DNA from: a virus
Virus record (IMG/VR): IMGVR_UViG_3300030104_000070
Span: 1 to 43,003 of that record
Direction: 5' to 3' (one strand)
Length of the DNA stretch: 43,003 nt
The translations under genes and the position numbers were made by a program. The notes under the pieces are model-generated. The model had not been told where the DNA came from and searched no databases. It was given only the letters and a program-made list of their open reading frames with translations. Positions 1 to 8,571 of the stretch are shown one piece after another (position 1 is the first letter of the stretch; every line of letters starts with the position of its first letter).

Positions 1-100
1 AACAATGACGGTTTTACTTTTCCTTCGAGTAGTTGGTCTTCATTAAATGCATCTAGCACCGACTACATATCTTGGACATTTCGCAAAGCCGAAAAGTTTT
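1..100. repeat. Terminal redundancy of the contig, left copy
   Basis: Bases 1-100 match bases 42904-43003 at 99 of 100 positions; the only difference is T at 99 against C at 43002. Both copies lie inside the same tail-fibre reading frame and the difference is synonymous (TTT/TTC, Phe). An overlap inside a gene points to a circular or circularly permuted molecule assembled with an overlap rather than to a defined T7-style terminal repeat, although a short real repeat cannot be excluded. Confidence 0.9.
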
Positions 101-1614
101 TTGATGTGGTACGATATTCTGGAAATGGATCTGCACAAACTTTAAGCCATAATTTAGGTTCTACCCCTGGTATGATAATAGTAAAAAGAACCGACAGCGC
201 AGGTAATTGGCGTATTTTTAATAGATCACTAGGAGCAACAAAAGCATTAGCATTTACCAATGGCGCAGAGATTACAAGCTCCTCTTTTTGGAATGATACT
301 GCTCCTACAAGCACTCAATTTACAATAGGAACAGATTTATCTGATAGTGGAACTAATAACTACGTAGCTTACCTATTCGCACACAACGATGGGGATGGGG
401 AGTTTGGTGAATCTGGAGATCAGGATATTATTAAGTGTGGGAGTTACACTGGGAACGCTACTTATGGTGGGCCTGCAGTTGATTTAGGATTTGAGCCTCA
501 ATTTTTATTAATTAAGAATGCAAGTTCTACTAAAAATTGGGTTATGTTTGACACCATGCGAGGATTATCAGTAGACGGTGGACATGATAGTTGGTTTTAT
601 ACAAATACAACTAGTGCAGACAACAGTAATGGAAGTCTGGTAAAATTATTACCAACAGGATTTCAAGCGTCTGGGTCTAGTTTTACAGGTGTAAATGGAG
701 ATACCTTTATTTATATGGCAATCCGCAAAGGCTCACTTAGTACACCTACGGATGCGACTAAGGTTTTTGGGTTGCAAAACTACAGTGGCACTCCGTCTGG
801 AGGTCCTCAAACAGGTTTTGTGACTGATTTTTGTCTGTTGGCACAGGTTACTGGAACTGATAAGTGGTATGCAGGCTCTAGGCTTACTGGTACAGGAATA
901 CTAGATACAAAAGGTACTACATCAGAAGCTACTAATAGTAATATAATTTGGGATCGTATGGATGGCGCTTGGAATAATAATGTAACAGGCTATATGATTT
1001 GGGGTTGGAAGCGAGCACCTGGTTTTTTCGATGTGAGTCCTTACAGCGGCACAGGATTTGCAAGTCAAAGTCATACGCATAATTTAGGTGTAGTACCTGA
1101 AATGATATGGGTTAAAGATAGAGATAGTGCTACTAACTGGGCTATTTATCATAAAGACCTTGGTCTATCAAAGGTCATAAACTTTGATACAGGGGTAGGC
1201 GGTACAGGCAATCAGTATTGGGGAACAGCGGCTCATACGGCTTCAGTATTTAAAGTCGGAAGTGATAGTGATACAGGCGGCAGTGGCGTCCCATATATGG
1301 CCTATCTTTTTGCTTCTTGTTCAGGTGTATCCAAGGTGGGAAGCTTTAGTCATTCAAACGGAAGCGACACCAATGTAGATTGTGGTTTTTCTAGTGGTGC
1401 TAGGTTTGTTTTAATTAAAAATACATCTGATACAGGCAATTGGTATATTTTTGACACTGTTAGGGGAATTGTTTCGGGTAATGATGGAGGGTTATTTTTA
1501 AACGCCAATACAGCACAACAATCAGCAGATTGGATAGATCCACTATCTAGTGGTTTTACTGTGACAGGTGCAGCTTGGAGCACTGGTACTTACCTCTTCT
1601 ACGCAATAGCATAA
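1..1614 (+). CDS. Tail fibre protein with DUF7483-type repeats (3' part; gene starts at 42631)
   Basis: The frame is open from base 1 and continues the gene starting at 42631 across the contig junction; the joined protein is about 628 aa. The visible part has tandem units built on the pattern NLG-x2-P-x-MI-x-VK-x3-DS-x2-NW, seen near bases 145, 478, 1081 and 1378, with a weaker unit near 819. Such repeats are typical of marine phage tail fibres and adhesins (DUF7483-like, from memory). The protein is Ser/Thr/Gly/Asn-rich with little charge, as expected for a beta-rich fibre. A tail assembly chaperone follows 30 bp downstream. The likely role is receptor recognition at the virion surface. The internal GTG at 106 is not the start, because the open frame and homologous repeats extend upstream through the junction. 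Confidence 0.8.
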   Translation, partial: NNDGFTFPSSSWSSLNASSTDYISWTFRKAEKFFDVVRYSGNGSAQTLSHNLGSTPGMIIVKRTDSAGNWRIFNRSLGATKALAFTNGAEITSSSFWNDTAPTSTQFTIGTDLSDSGTNNYVAYLFAHNDGDGEFGESGDQDIIKCGSYTGNATYGGPAVDLGFEPQFLLIKNASSTKNWVMFDTMRGLSVDGGHDSWFYTNTTSADNSNGSLVKLLPTGFQASGSSFTGVNGDTFIYMAIRKGSLSTPTDATKVFGLQNYSGTPSGGPQTGFVTDFCLLAQVTGTDKWYAGSRLTGTGILDTKGTTSEATNSNIIWDRMDGAWNNNVTGYMIWGWKRAPGFFDVSPYSGTGFASQSHTHNLGVVPEMIWVKDRDSATNWAIYHKDLGLSKVINFDTGVGGTGNQYWGTAAHTASVFKVGSDSDTGGSGVPYMAYLFASCSGVSKVGSFSHSNGSDTNVDCGFSSGARFVLIKNTSDTGNWYIFDTVRGIVSGNDGGLFLNANTAQQSADWIDPLSSGFTVTGAAWSTGTYLFYAIA

Positions 1615-1644
1615 CAAATCAACTGACGAAAGGAAAATCAACTA

Positions 1645-2157
1645 ATGTCAGAATATAGAGAAAGAAAAACAGGTGAAGTTAAAAGCCAAGGTGAATGGAG
1701 AGCAGTCTTTGCTCATATGTCATTGCCTCGTGTCTGGAAAGAAGCAACGCTAGACTCACTTAATTTAGATGTTGTGTTTGCAAGCCCTGCAGCTACAACT
1801 AGTGCATACCAAGTATCTGTACGTGATGGTGTTGAGCAAGACAGCAAAGACAACTGGGTTGAAAAGTATGTAGCTAAAGATATGTTTGCTGATACTACTG
1901 ACGAGGATGGTAAAAAGACCACTAAGGCAGAACACGAAACAGCTTATCAAGCAGGGTTAGACGCTACAACTGCAGAAAGTCACAGAGTTACACGTAACAA
2001 ACTTCTAGCTGATACTGATTGGACACAGATAAATGATAGTCCTCTAAGTAACGAGAAAAAAACCTCATGGGCTACTTACAGACAAGAACTACGTGGTATT
2101 ACTGACTTAGATGAATGGCCTAACTTAGCAGATGATGATTGGCCTGTAGCGCCTTAA
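1645..2157 (+). CDS. Phage tail assembly chaperone-like protein (APC domain)
   Basis: A 170-aa protein whose C-terminal third (about residues 112-160) has the tail-assembly-chaperone signature: RNKLLADTDWTQ, then an SWATYRQELR helix and a WP-containing end. This domain normally accompanies tail-fibre genes and helps the fibre fold or attach. The gene lies directly downstream of the fibre gene and upstream of terminase. The AAAGGAAAAT ribosome-binding site before ATG 1645 supports the start. The N-terminal part (residues 1-100) is less characteristic and contains a charged stretch (DTTDEDGKKTTKAEH). The family call rests on the C-terminal motif; which fibre it serves is inferred from position. 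Confidence 0.75.
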   Translation: MSEYRERKTGEVKSQGEWRAVFAHMSLPRVWKEATLDSLNLDVVFASPAATTSAYQVSVRDGVEQDSKDNWVEKYVAKDMFADTTDEDGKKTTKAEHETAYQAGLDATTAESHRVTRNKLLADTDWTQINDSPLSNEKKTSWATYRQELRGITDLDEWPNLADDDWPVAP

Positions 2158-2167
2158 AGGAACTAAC

Positions 2168-3712
2168 ATGGCTAAACAAGCACTAGACCAGATCAGACAA
2201 GCAGCTGAGAATGATCTAGAGTTCTTCATACAACTAGTAGCTCCTCAACAATTACTAGGTGACTGTCACAGAGAAGTCATAGAGTGGTGGACAAGAGAAG
2301 ACGCTAGAAACTATCAGTTACTTTTGTTTCCACGAGATCACGGTAAGTCAAGATTAATTGCGTATAGGGTAGCGTGGGAACTAACCAAAGACCCAACTTT
2401 ACGTGTGTTGTATATATCAGCTACAGCTAACCTTGCAGAGAAACAACTTAGTTTTATAAAAGGTATCTTGACATCTGAGATATACAGACGATATTGGCCT
2501 GATTACATACATCAAGAAGAAGGTAAACGTACAAAGTGGACTAACTCAGAAATTAGTTTAGATCACCCACTACGTAAGAAAGAAAATGTCCGTGACCCAA
2601 GCATATTTACAGGTGGGCTTACTACATCACTGACAGGTTTACATTGTGACATAGCTGTGCTAGATGATGTCGTAGTTGCTGAGAATGCTTTGACATCTGA
2701 AGGTAGGTCTAAAGTTGCAAGTCAGTATTCACTGCTATCATCTATCGAAGGTGCTGATGCTAGGGAGTGGGTTGTAGGTACAAGATACCACAGTAAAGAC
2801 TTATACAACGATTTGATGGAAATGAAAGAAGTTCTCTATGATGATCAAGGAGAACAAACAGGTGAAGATAACATATACGAAATCTTAGAGAAACCTGTAG
2901 AAGATCAAGGTGACGGTACTGGGCAGTTCTTGTGGCCTAAACAACAACGTAAAGACGGTAAGTGGTTTGGGTTTAACATAGCTACGTTAGCTAAGAAACG
3001 TGGTAAGTATTTAGACAAAGGGCAGTTTAAAGCACAGTACTACAATGATCCAAGTGATCCTGACAATATACCAGTATCAAGAGACAAGATACAATACTTT
3101 GACAGGAAACATCTACATTTAGATAATGGTCACTGGCACTACAAAGATAGTAAACTAAACCTCTTCGGAGCTATTGACTTCGCATTTAGTTTAAGATCAA
3201 AGGCTGACTACACAGCACTAGTTCTTATAGGTGTTGACTCAGACAACAACGTATACGTCTTAGACATTGACAGGTTTAGAACTGATCGTATATCTGAATA
3301 CTTTGATCACATCTTTGAGTTACATAACAAGTGGTCTTTTAGAAAACTAAGAGCAGAAGTTACTGTAGCTCAAATGGCGATTGTTAAACAACTAAAAGAA
3401 TTAATTAAACAACACGGTCTAGCTTTAAGCATTGATGAGTTCAGACCTAATAAACAACAAGGTAATAAACAAGAGCGTATCGCTTCGGTTCTAGAACCTA
3501 GATACGATAATCTTCAAATGTGGCATTATCGTGGTGGTAATACTCAGTACTTGGAAGACGAACTTTCTACACGTAACCCCCCACATGATGACGTAATTGA
3601 CGCTCTAGCATCTGCAGTTGATATGGCTGTACGTCCAACACGTAACCTTAACAGGAAACGAGATAGTAATATAGTCTGGGCGAATAGCCGTTTCAGAGCA
3701 GGGAGTAGGTAA
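2168..3712 (+). CDS. terL: Terminase large subunit
   Basis: The motor ATPase and nuclease that packages DNA into proheads. The 514-aa protein has an N-terminal ATPase with a Walker A-like PRDHGKS (residues 55-61) and a Walker B strand CDIAVLDD (about 160-167). The C-terminal RNase H-like nuclease has the acidic strand GAIDFAF (about 335) and the late motif DDVIDALASAVD (about 473-484). Length and motif spacing fit T7/gp19-like terminases of marine podoviruses. TAAAGGAACTAAC precedes ATG 2168. The stop overlaps the portal start by one base (TAATG), indicating translational coupling. The small subunit is not adjacent; it lies at 39935, on the other side of the tail-fibre genes. Confidence 0.93.
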   Translation: MAKQALDQIRQAAENDLEFFIQLVAPQQLLGDCHREVIEWWTREDARNYQLLLFPRDHGKSRLIAYRVAWELTKDPTLRVLYISATANLAEKQLSFIKGILTSEIYRRYWPDYIHQEEGKRTKWTNSEISLDHPLRKKENVRDPSIFTGGLTTSLTGLHCDIAVLDDVVVAENALTSEGRSKVASQYSLLSSIEGADAREWVVGTRYHSKDLYNDLMEMKEVLYDDQGEQTGEDNIYEILEKPVEDQGDGTGQFLWPKQQRKDGKWFGFNIATLAKKRGKYLDKGQFKAQYYNDPSDPDNIPVSRDKIQYFDRKHLHLDNGHWHYKDSKLNLFGAIDFAFSLRSKADYTALVLIGVDSDNNVYVLDIDRFRTDRISEYFDHIFELHNKWSFRKLRAEVTVAQMAIVKQLKELIKQHGLALSIDEFRPNKQQGNKQERIASVLEPRYDNLQMWHYRGGNTQYLEDELSTRNPPHDDVIDALASAVDMAVRPTRNLNRKRDSNIVWANSRFRAGSR

Positions 3713-5451
3713 TGAAAACTATTGATATTGAAAATCTTATCGATCCAGATAACCTTGCCGTAGAGATCGCAGATAAGTGGAGACTATGGCATCAGTTACG
3801 TCACCATTGGGTTGAAGGTACTAAAGAGTTACGTAACTACCTTTACGCTACTGATACAACCACAACAGCTAATGCAATCCTTCCTTGGTCAAATACAACA
3901 ACTACACCAAAGATAACACAGATTGCAGACAACCTTCACGCTAACTACTTTGCTACTATTTTTCCACAACAGAAGTGGATGAAATGGGAAGCTGATACTC
4001 GTGATTCAGCACGTAAAGAAAAACGTGAGGTTATACAAGCCTACATGGATAACAAAGTAAATCAATCTAACTTTGTTACAACAGTTTCTGATATTATACA
4101 GGACTGGATTCTGTATGGTAATTGTTTTGGAATGGTAGATTGGCAAGAAGGTTTTACAACTAAAGAGTCTGGAGAGTTTATACCTTCTTATGTAGGACCA
4201 AAGTTAAAAAGAATATCTCCTTACGATATTTGTTTTAACCCTACAGCTGCGTCTTTTGAAGATTCACCAAAGATAATAAAAAGCATTAAGTCTTTAGGTG
4301 AAATCAAACGTATGATAGACTCAGACCCAAACAATGAATACCTTAACGGTATATTCGAAAAGATGATGTCTGCTCGTAAGAATGTAAGAGGAACAGATGG
4401 TCACTTCGAAAAAGCTGAAGGTTTTATTGCTGATGGTTTTACAAGCATAGAACAATATTACGAATCAGACTACGTAGAAATTATGACATTCTACGGTGAC
4501 ATATATGATCAAGAGTCTGGTGAGTTAATGTCAGACCGTGTGATTACTATTGTAGATCGTGCTCACGTACTAGACAATCAAGAGAATCCATCATGGATGG
4601 GTAAAGCTCCTATCTTTCACAGTGGGTGGCGTAACCGTCCAGACAACCTATACGCAATGGGTCCACTAGATAATCTTGTAGGAATGCAGTACAGGATTGA
4701 TCACCTAGAGAATCTCAAGGCAGATGTCTTTGATCAGATTGCGTACCCAATACTAAAAGTAAAAGGTGATGTAGAGGACTTTGACTTCGAGCCTGGAGCT
4801 AGAATCTACATGGGTGAAGAAGGTGATGTAGGGTATATGGCTCCTGATGCTACTGCACTAAATGCTGACCTACAAATTCAAACCTTAGAGAATAAAATGG
4901 AAGAAATGGCAGGTGCTCCTAGACAAGCTATGGGTATCCGTACTCCAGGAGAAAAGACTGCTTTCGAAGTACAGACCTTACAGAACTCAGCGTCACGAAT
5001 CTTTGAACACAAAGCTGCACATTTCGAACGTACATTTATAGAACCTATACTGAATACTATGCTTGAGATGGCTAGACGTTATATGAATAGGTCTGACACT
5101 ATTCGTATACTAGATGAGGAACAAGGTTTTACGAAATTTATGGATATAAGCCGTGAAGACATTACGTCTAGCGGAAAGATTGTACCAGTAGGGGCAAGGC
5201 ATTTTGCTGAACGTGCTCGAAGATTGCAGAACTTAATTCAAATGGCTGCAGTAAAAGCACAAGACCCAACTGTTGCACCGCACTTGTCAGGTAAAGAACT
5301 TGCTCGTATTATTGCCTATGAACTTGGCGAACCTACCTTGTTTGCAGATAATGTTTCAGTAAATGAGCAAATGGAAACACAATCTAAAGTTCAAGACCTA
5401 CAAGCTGCAAACGAAGAAAGACTAATGGAAGCACAAGAAATGGGGATTTAA
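3712..5451 (+). CDS. Portal (head-tail connector) protein
   Basis: A 579-aa protein of the size and composition of podovirus portal proteins, which form the dodecameric ring at the capsid vertex used for DNA entry and exit. The N-terminus is helical (WRLWHQLRHHWVEGTKELRN), followed by ITQIADNLHANYFATIFP, a pattern common in portals of marine podoviruses. The C-terminal 60 residues are Glu/Gln-rich and helical. It starts within the terL stop codon and is followed by a tiny basic peptide and the scaffold, the usual terL-portal-scaffold-capsid order. No catalytic motif is expected. Confidence comes from sequence character plus synteny. Confidence 0.85.
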   Translation: MKTIDIENLIDPDNLAVEIADKWRLWHQLRHHWVEGTKELRNYLYATDTTTTANAILPWSNTTTTPKITQIADNLHANYFATIFPQQKWMKWEADTRDSARKEKREVIQAYMDNKVNQSNFVTTVSDIIQDWILYGNCFGMVDWQEGFTTKESGEFIPSYVGPKLKRISPYDICFNPTAASFEDSPKIIKSIKSLGEIKRMIDSDPNNEYLNGIFEKMMSARKNVRGTDGHFEKAEGFIADGFTSIEQYYESDYVEIMTFYGDIYDQESGELMSDRVITIVDRAHVLDNQENPSWMGKAPIFHSGWRNRPDNLYAMGPLDNLVGMQYRIDHLENLKADVFDQIAYPILKVKGDVEDFDFEPGARIYMGEEGDVGYMAPDATALNADLQIQTLENKMEEMAGAPRQAMGIRTPGEKTAFEVQTLQNSASRIFEHKAAHFERTFIEPILNTMLEMARRYMNRSDTIRILDEEQGFTKFMDISREDITSSGKIVPVGARHFAERARRLQNLIQMAAVKAQDPTVAPHLSGKELARIIAYELGEPTLFADNVSVNEQMETQSKVQDLQAANEERLMEAQEMGI

Positions 5452-5452
5452 T

Positions 5453-5515
5453 ATGCCATCAAAAGGTCAACCGTATAAAAAACCAATGGGTAAAAAGAAA
5501 CCAAAAGGAAAATAA
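5453..5515 (+). CDS. Tiny Lys-rich peptide (20 aa)
   Basis: A 20-codon frame starting one base after the portal stop and ending one base before the next gene. The product has eight lysines plus Pro and Gly (MPSKGQPYKK start, KKKPKGK end). Short Lys/Pro/Gly-rich peptides occur in the head-gene region of other marine phages. The tight packing between two genes supports real translation. No function can be assigned; nucleic-acid binding or a minor head component are possibilities suggested only by its charge. Confidence 0.5.
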   Translation: MPSKGQPYKKPMGKKKPKGK

Positions 5516-5516
5516 A

Positions 5517-5765
5517 ATGCACTCAGCTTGGACTAAAGGTCTAAAGGGTGAGGATAAGAATCAACGCATCGAAGAAGTAATGTATTATAAAAATGCTTTC
5601 GATGAGTTACAGGAAGTTATCGAACAGACTCTGTATAAAAAAGATTCTGTACGTGACTACAGTCCAGGATGGGCTGAAAAACAGATTGCCGTAAACGAGT
5701 ACAACGCTGCTCTGTACGACATTCTAAAACTAATAGACCTCAACCGTAAGGATCAGTTACAATAA
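5517..5765 (+). CDS. Hypothetical protein in the head-gene cluster
   Basis: An 82-aa, charged, mostly helical protein (KNQRIEEVMYYKNAFDELQ...AVNEYNAALYDILKLIDL) with no signal peptide, membrane segment or recognised motif. ATG 5517 lies one base after the preceding peptide's stop, and its stop overlaps the scaffold start (TAATG). Position suggests a minor head-assembly or virion protein. Not recognised as a named family. Confidence 0.65.
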   Translation: MHSAWTKGLKGEDKNQRIEEVMYYKNAFDELQEVIEQTLYKKDSVRDYSPGWAEKQIAVNEYNAALYDILKLIDLNRKDQLQ

Positions 5766-6559
5766 TGTCAATATTTGATGAAGCTAAGTCTGAAGAAACC
5801 CAACCACAGGTAGCTCAGACTACACCAGAGCAGACGCAACAAGAAGAACAACCTAGTGACTCTTATTTGAATAAGCTCGTAGAGACAAGGGGTGATAACT
5901 GGAAAGACCCTGAAGTTCTTGCTAAAGGTAAACTTGAAGCTGATGAGCATATCAAGAACCTTGAGACTCAACTCACACAAATGCGAGAAGACCTCAGTAA
6001 GCAAGACTACGCAGCCCAGTTGTTGCAACAACTAGAGGAAAAGAAGGCTTCGGCTCCCACCAACGAAAACCCTCTAGAGTCCAATAATAATAATAATGGT
6101 GGCACTAATACTGAAGGTAACACCAACCTTGCAGTGAGTGAGGATGATCTAAAAAGCCTTGTTGAAAAAACTCTAACAGAACGTGAAACGCAAGCTACTG
6201 TCCAACAGAATATTGCGAGTGTTGATGAAAAATTGCAGGAAACATACGGTACGGAAGCCCGTAATATTCTGGTTAACAAGTCAAAAGAACTTGGTATCAG
6301 TGTAGAACGTATGCAAGAACTAGCAGCAGAATCACCTTCAGCGTTCTTTGCTTTAATTGGCGAAAAACAACAGACATTTAAACCCATTACTCAGGGGTCT
6401 GTTCGCACAGAAGCTGTTGGAGTTAAATCTGGAGGAGAGCGTGATTTTAATTATTATCAAACTCTTCGCCGTGAGAACCGTAGCCTATATTACACACCAA
6501 AGATGCAACAACAGATGATGGAAGATCGTCAACGTCTAGGTGATAGGTTCGGTGTTTAA
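5765..6559 (+). CDS. Capsid assembly scaffolding protein
   Basis: The 264-aa protein has the character of a podovirus scaffold: a Gln/Glu-rich N-terminus (residues 10-30), a coiled-coil region (about 60-95, HIKNLETQLTQMREDL), an Asn-run linker (107-111), a second helical region (about 125-190) and a basic C-terminal tail (MMEDRQRLGDR). Scaffolds direct capsid protein into proheads and then leave; the basic helix-turn-helix end usually contacts the coat protein. The location between portal and capsid genes is diagnostic. Start ATG 5765 overlaps the previous stop. No protease motif is visible, so maturation probably occurs without scaffold cleavage by this protein. Confidence 0.82.
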   Translation: MSIFDEAKSEETQPQVAQTTPEQTQQEEQPSDSYLNKLVETRGDNWKDPEVLAKGKLEADEHIKNLETQLTQMREDLSKQDYAAQLLQQLEEKKASAPTNENPLESNNNNNGGTNTEGNTNLAVSEDDLKSLVEKTLTERETQATVQQNIASVDEKLQETYGTEARNILVNKSKELGISVERMQELAAESPSAFFALIGEKQQTFKPITQGSVRTEAVGVKSGGERDFNYYQTLRRENRSLYYTPKMQQQMMEDRQRLGDRFGV

Positions 6560-6589
6560 TCAACATAACTTTAATAAAGGAGATTCAGT

Positions 6590-7552
6590 ATGTCTATGAC
6601 AACTGGTAACGTGTCTCTCTTAACTCGCTCAGAGGTATGGTCTGGTGAGCTAAAAGAGATTCTGCGTGACGAGATGATGGCACAGAAGTATGTCCGTATG
6701 CTAGAAGGTTTTCCTGATGGCGATACGTTCAAGATACCATCAATCGGTCAAGCGCAAGTGGACAACTACGCTGAAGATACAGCGGTTCAGTATCGTCCAA
6801 TGGATACAGGTCAATTCACATTCAGTGTTGACAAGTATCTATCATCAGCTACTTATATTACTAAGAAAGCTAAACAAGACATGTTCTATATGAACGAAAT
6901 GGTTTCTCGTTTTGTTCCTGAACAAGAACGTGCTGTAATGGCACACTTCGAAACAACGACTATGGCTGCTCCCGAAGCAGGTGTATCAGCAAACTCCAAC
7001 GAGACTGTCGATGGTGTAGAGCACAGATACGCTGCAGGAGGAACTGGTGCGGTTATTACACTTGAGGACTTCGCTCGTGCTCGACACGCCTTGAAGAAAG
7101 CAAATGTACCTGATCGTAACCTAGTTGCTATCGTTGATCCATCAGTAGAGTACACATTAAATACTCTAACAAACCTAACAAACGTGTCAAACAACCCACG
7201 CTTCGAAGGTATTGTACGTGATGGTATTGCGACAGGTATGCAATTTGTCGCAAACGTGTACGGTTTTGACGTGTACTGCTCGAACTATCTAGCTGACGTT
7301 ACTGACAATGCGTTGCCTACATCTGCAGATGCTAATGTGGACTTCTCATCTGTTAATGGTAAGGCTAACTTGTTCTTCTCTGCAGACCCAAGTGCTTCCC
7401 CACTCGTGGGTGCATGGCGGCAAATGCCAGAGGTGGATTACGACTACAACAAAGACTTCCAACGTGATGAGTTTGTAACTACTGCTCGTTACGGTGTCAA
7501 GTTGTACCGTCCAGAGAACATGGTTCGCGTTGTATCGAAAACTAACGTCTAA
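6590..7552 (+). CDS. Major capsid protein
   Basis: A 320-aa protein immediately after the scaffold, with the strong ribosome-binding site AAAGGAGATTCAGT before ATG 6590. The sequence is typical of the main coat protein of T7-like marine podoviruses: an N-terminal LTRSEVWSGELKEILRDEM segment, a long mixed alpha/beta body, and YRPENMVRVVSK near the C-terminus. An HK97-type fold is expected for this class but is not demonstrable by eye. It should be the most abundant virion protein; the consensus-like ribosome-binding site fits that. Confidence 0.88.
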   Translation: MSMTTGNVSLLTRSEVWSGELKEILRDEMMAQKYVRMLEGFPDGDTFKIPSIGQAQVDNYAEDTAVQYRPMDTGQFTFSVDKYLSSATYITKKAKQDMFYMNEMVSRFVPEQERAVMAHFETTTMAAPEAGVSANSNETVDGVEHRYAAGGTGAVITLEDFARARHALKKANVPDRNLVAIVDPSVEYTLNTLTNLTNVSNNPRFEGIVRDGIATGMQFVANVYGFDVYCSNYLADVTDNALPTSADANVDFSSVNGKANLFFSADPSASPLVGAWRQMPEVDYDYNKDFQRDEFVTTARYGVKLYRPENMVRVVSKTNV

Positions 7553-7573
7553 TTAAGATAGGGAGAAAGATAC

Positions 7574-8053
7574 ATGTCTTACAATAACACAGATGGCCTA
7601 CGTGTCATCACAGGTCTTGACCAAGGCGCTGCGATTGACGCAGGTAGTACCGCCAGTTCAGAAGTAAAAACACTTGTAATTGATATTGCAGATGCTACGG
7701 CTCTAGGGTCTTCAGCTGCAACACCAGTAGCGAATGATCCATTTATTCCTGCTAACTCTTACATCACAGGTGCTCACTTAATGGTGACTACTGCGTTTAC
7801 TTCAGGTGGTTCTGCGACCTTGGGAATCGGTGCGTATAACTCTGCAGGTTCTGCTATTGATGCTGATGGTATCGATGCAACCATTGCACTTTCAGCCATT
7901 AACGCTACAACTAAGGCAGTCGCTTGTGACGGTGCTTTAGTAGGTGCAGCTGTAATGACTGGTGCTGCAGACGCATACATCAAAGCTAACTACGGAACAG
8001 CTGTATTTACTGCAGGTGCTGCTAAGTTGGTTATTACTTACATCGAAACTTAA
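7574..8053 (+). CDS. Putative capsid decoration or head-fibre protein
   Basis: A 159-aa, very Ala/Gly/Thr-rich protein with low charge and predicted beta structure, directly after the capsid gene and before a terminator-like hairpin. The C-terminal part (AYIKANYGTAVFTAGAAKL, about 137-155) resembles small beta-sandwich structural proteins that follow the coat gene in marine podoviruses. GGGAGAAAGATAC precedes ATG 7574. A surface decoration role is inferred from position and composition only. It shares compositional style, but no obvious sequence identity, with the protein at 8113. Confidence 0.6.
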   Translation: MSYNNTDGLRVITGLDQGAAIDAGSTASSEVKTLVIDIADATALGSSAATPVANDPFIPANSYITGAHLMVTTAFTSGGSATLGIGAYNSAGSAIDADGIDATIALSAINATTKAVACDGALVGAAVMTGAADAYIKANYGTAVFTAGAAKLVITYIET

Positions 8054-8061
8054 TACTAATA

Positions 8062-8091
8062 GGTAGCTCCTTCGGGGGCTACCTTCTTTTA
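8062..8091 (+). terminator. Rho-independent terminator after capsid genes
   Basis: Hairpin GGTAGCTCC-TTCG-GGGGCTACC (8062-8083) with a TTCG tetraloop and one G-U pair, followed by the T-rich tail TTCTTTTA. It lies in the 59-bp gap after the gene ending at 8053. Since the late block continues on the same strand, it probably attenuates rather than ends transcription and would raise capsid mRNA relative to downstream genes. Confidence 0.8.
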
Positions 8092-8112
8092 TGCTCTTGA
8101 GGAATTTATAAT

Positions 8113-8571
8113 ATGGCAAACGTAAACCATTCAGCACTTTCTGACCCTTATCTTCACGAGCCAAAGGGTGCGGCTGCAGCTAGTTCAGGGGATGTTTATT
8201 TAGCAAACGGATCAGGTTCAGGAACGTGGACATCTAGACATTCTATGCTTACTGTTCATTTCGCTGACATATCTGGTGCAAGTGATATATATGTACCTAT
8301 GCCGTATGCAGGTACTGTGACAAAGATACAAAGTGTTTTAAGTGCAGCTATAGCAGGTTCAGATACAACGTTTACAGTTACTAATTCTGCAGGAGCTTCA
8401 ATGGGAGTTCTAACTGTAACTCAATCAGGATCAGCTGCAGGAGATGTGGACACTTTAGCTCCGTCATCTAACAATACTGTAACTGCAGGTAGTTATATAA
8501 AGATAGCTTGTAACGGTGGAGCAACTTCACATAAAGATTGTGTAATAGTTGTTTGTGTGGATGGATCATAA
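8113..8571 (+). CDS. Putative virion structural (head fibre/decoration) protein
   Basis: A 152-aa protein starting MANVNHSALSDPYLHEPKG; this opening followed by a Gly/Ser turn (about 33-40) recurs in small structural proteins near capsid or connector genes of marine phages. The rest is Ser/Thr/Ala-rich with alternating hydrophobics, suggesting a beta-sandwich. GAGGAATTTATA precedes ATG 8113. Its stop TAA overlaps the next gene's ATG by one base. Attachment to the head surface is inference; a connector-associated role is also possible. Confidence 0.6.
   Translation: MANVNHSALSDPYLHEPKGAAAASSGDVYLANGSGSGTWTSRHSMLTVHFADISGASDIYVPMPYAGTVTKIQSVLSAAIAGSDTTFTVTNSAGASMGVLTVTQSGSAAGDVDTLAPSSNNTVTAGSYIKIACNGGATSHKDCVIVVCVDGS

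Noticed and set aside
8538-8570. Upstream extension of tail tube A from TTG 8538
   Set aside because: It would overlap the previous gene and adds a Cys-rich stretch (MCNSCLCGW) foreign to the family; ATG 8571 is coupled to the upstream stop.
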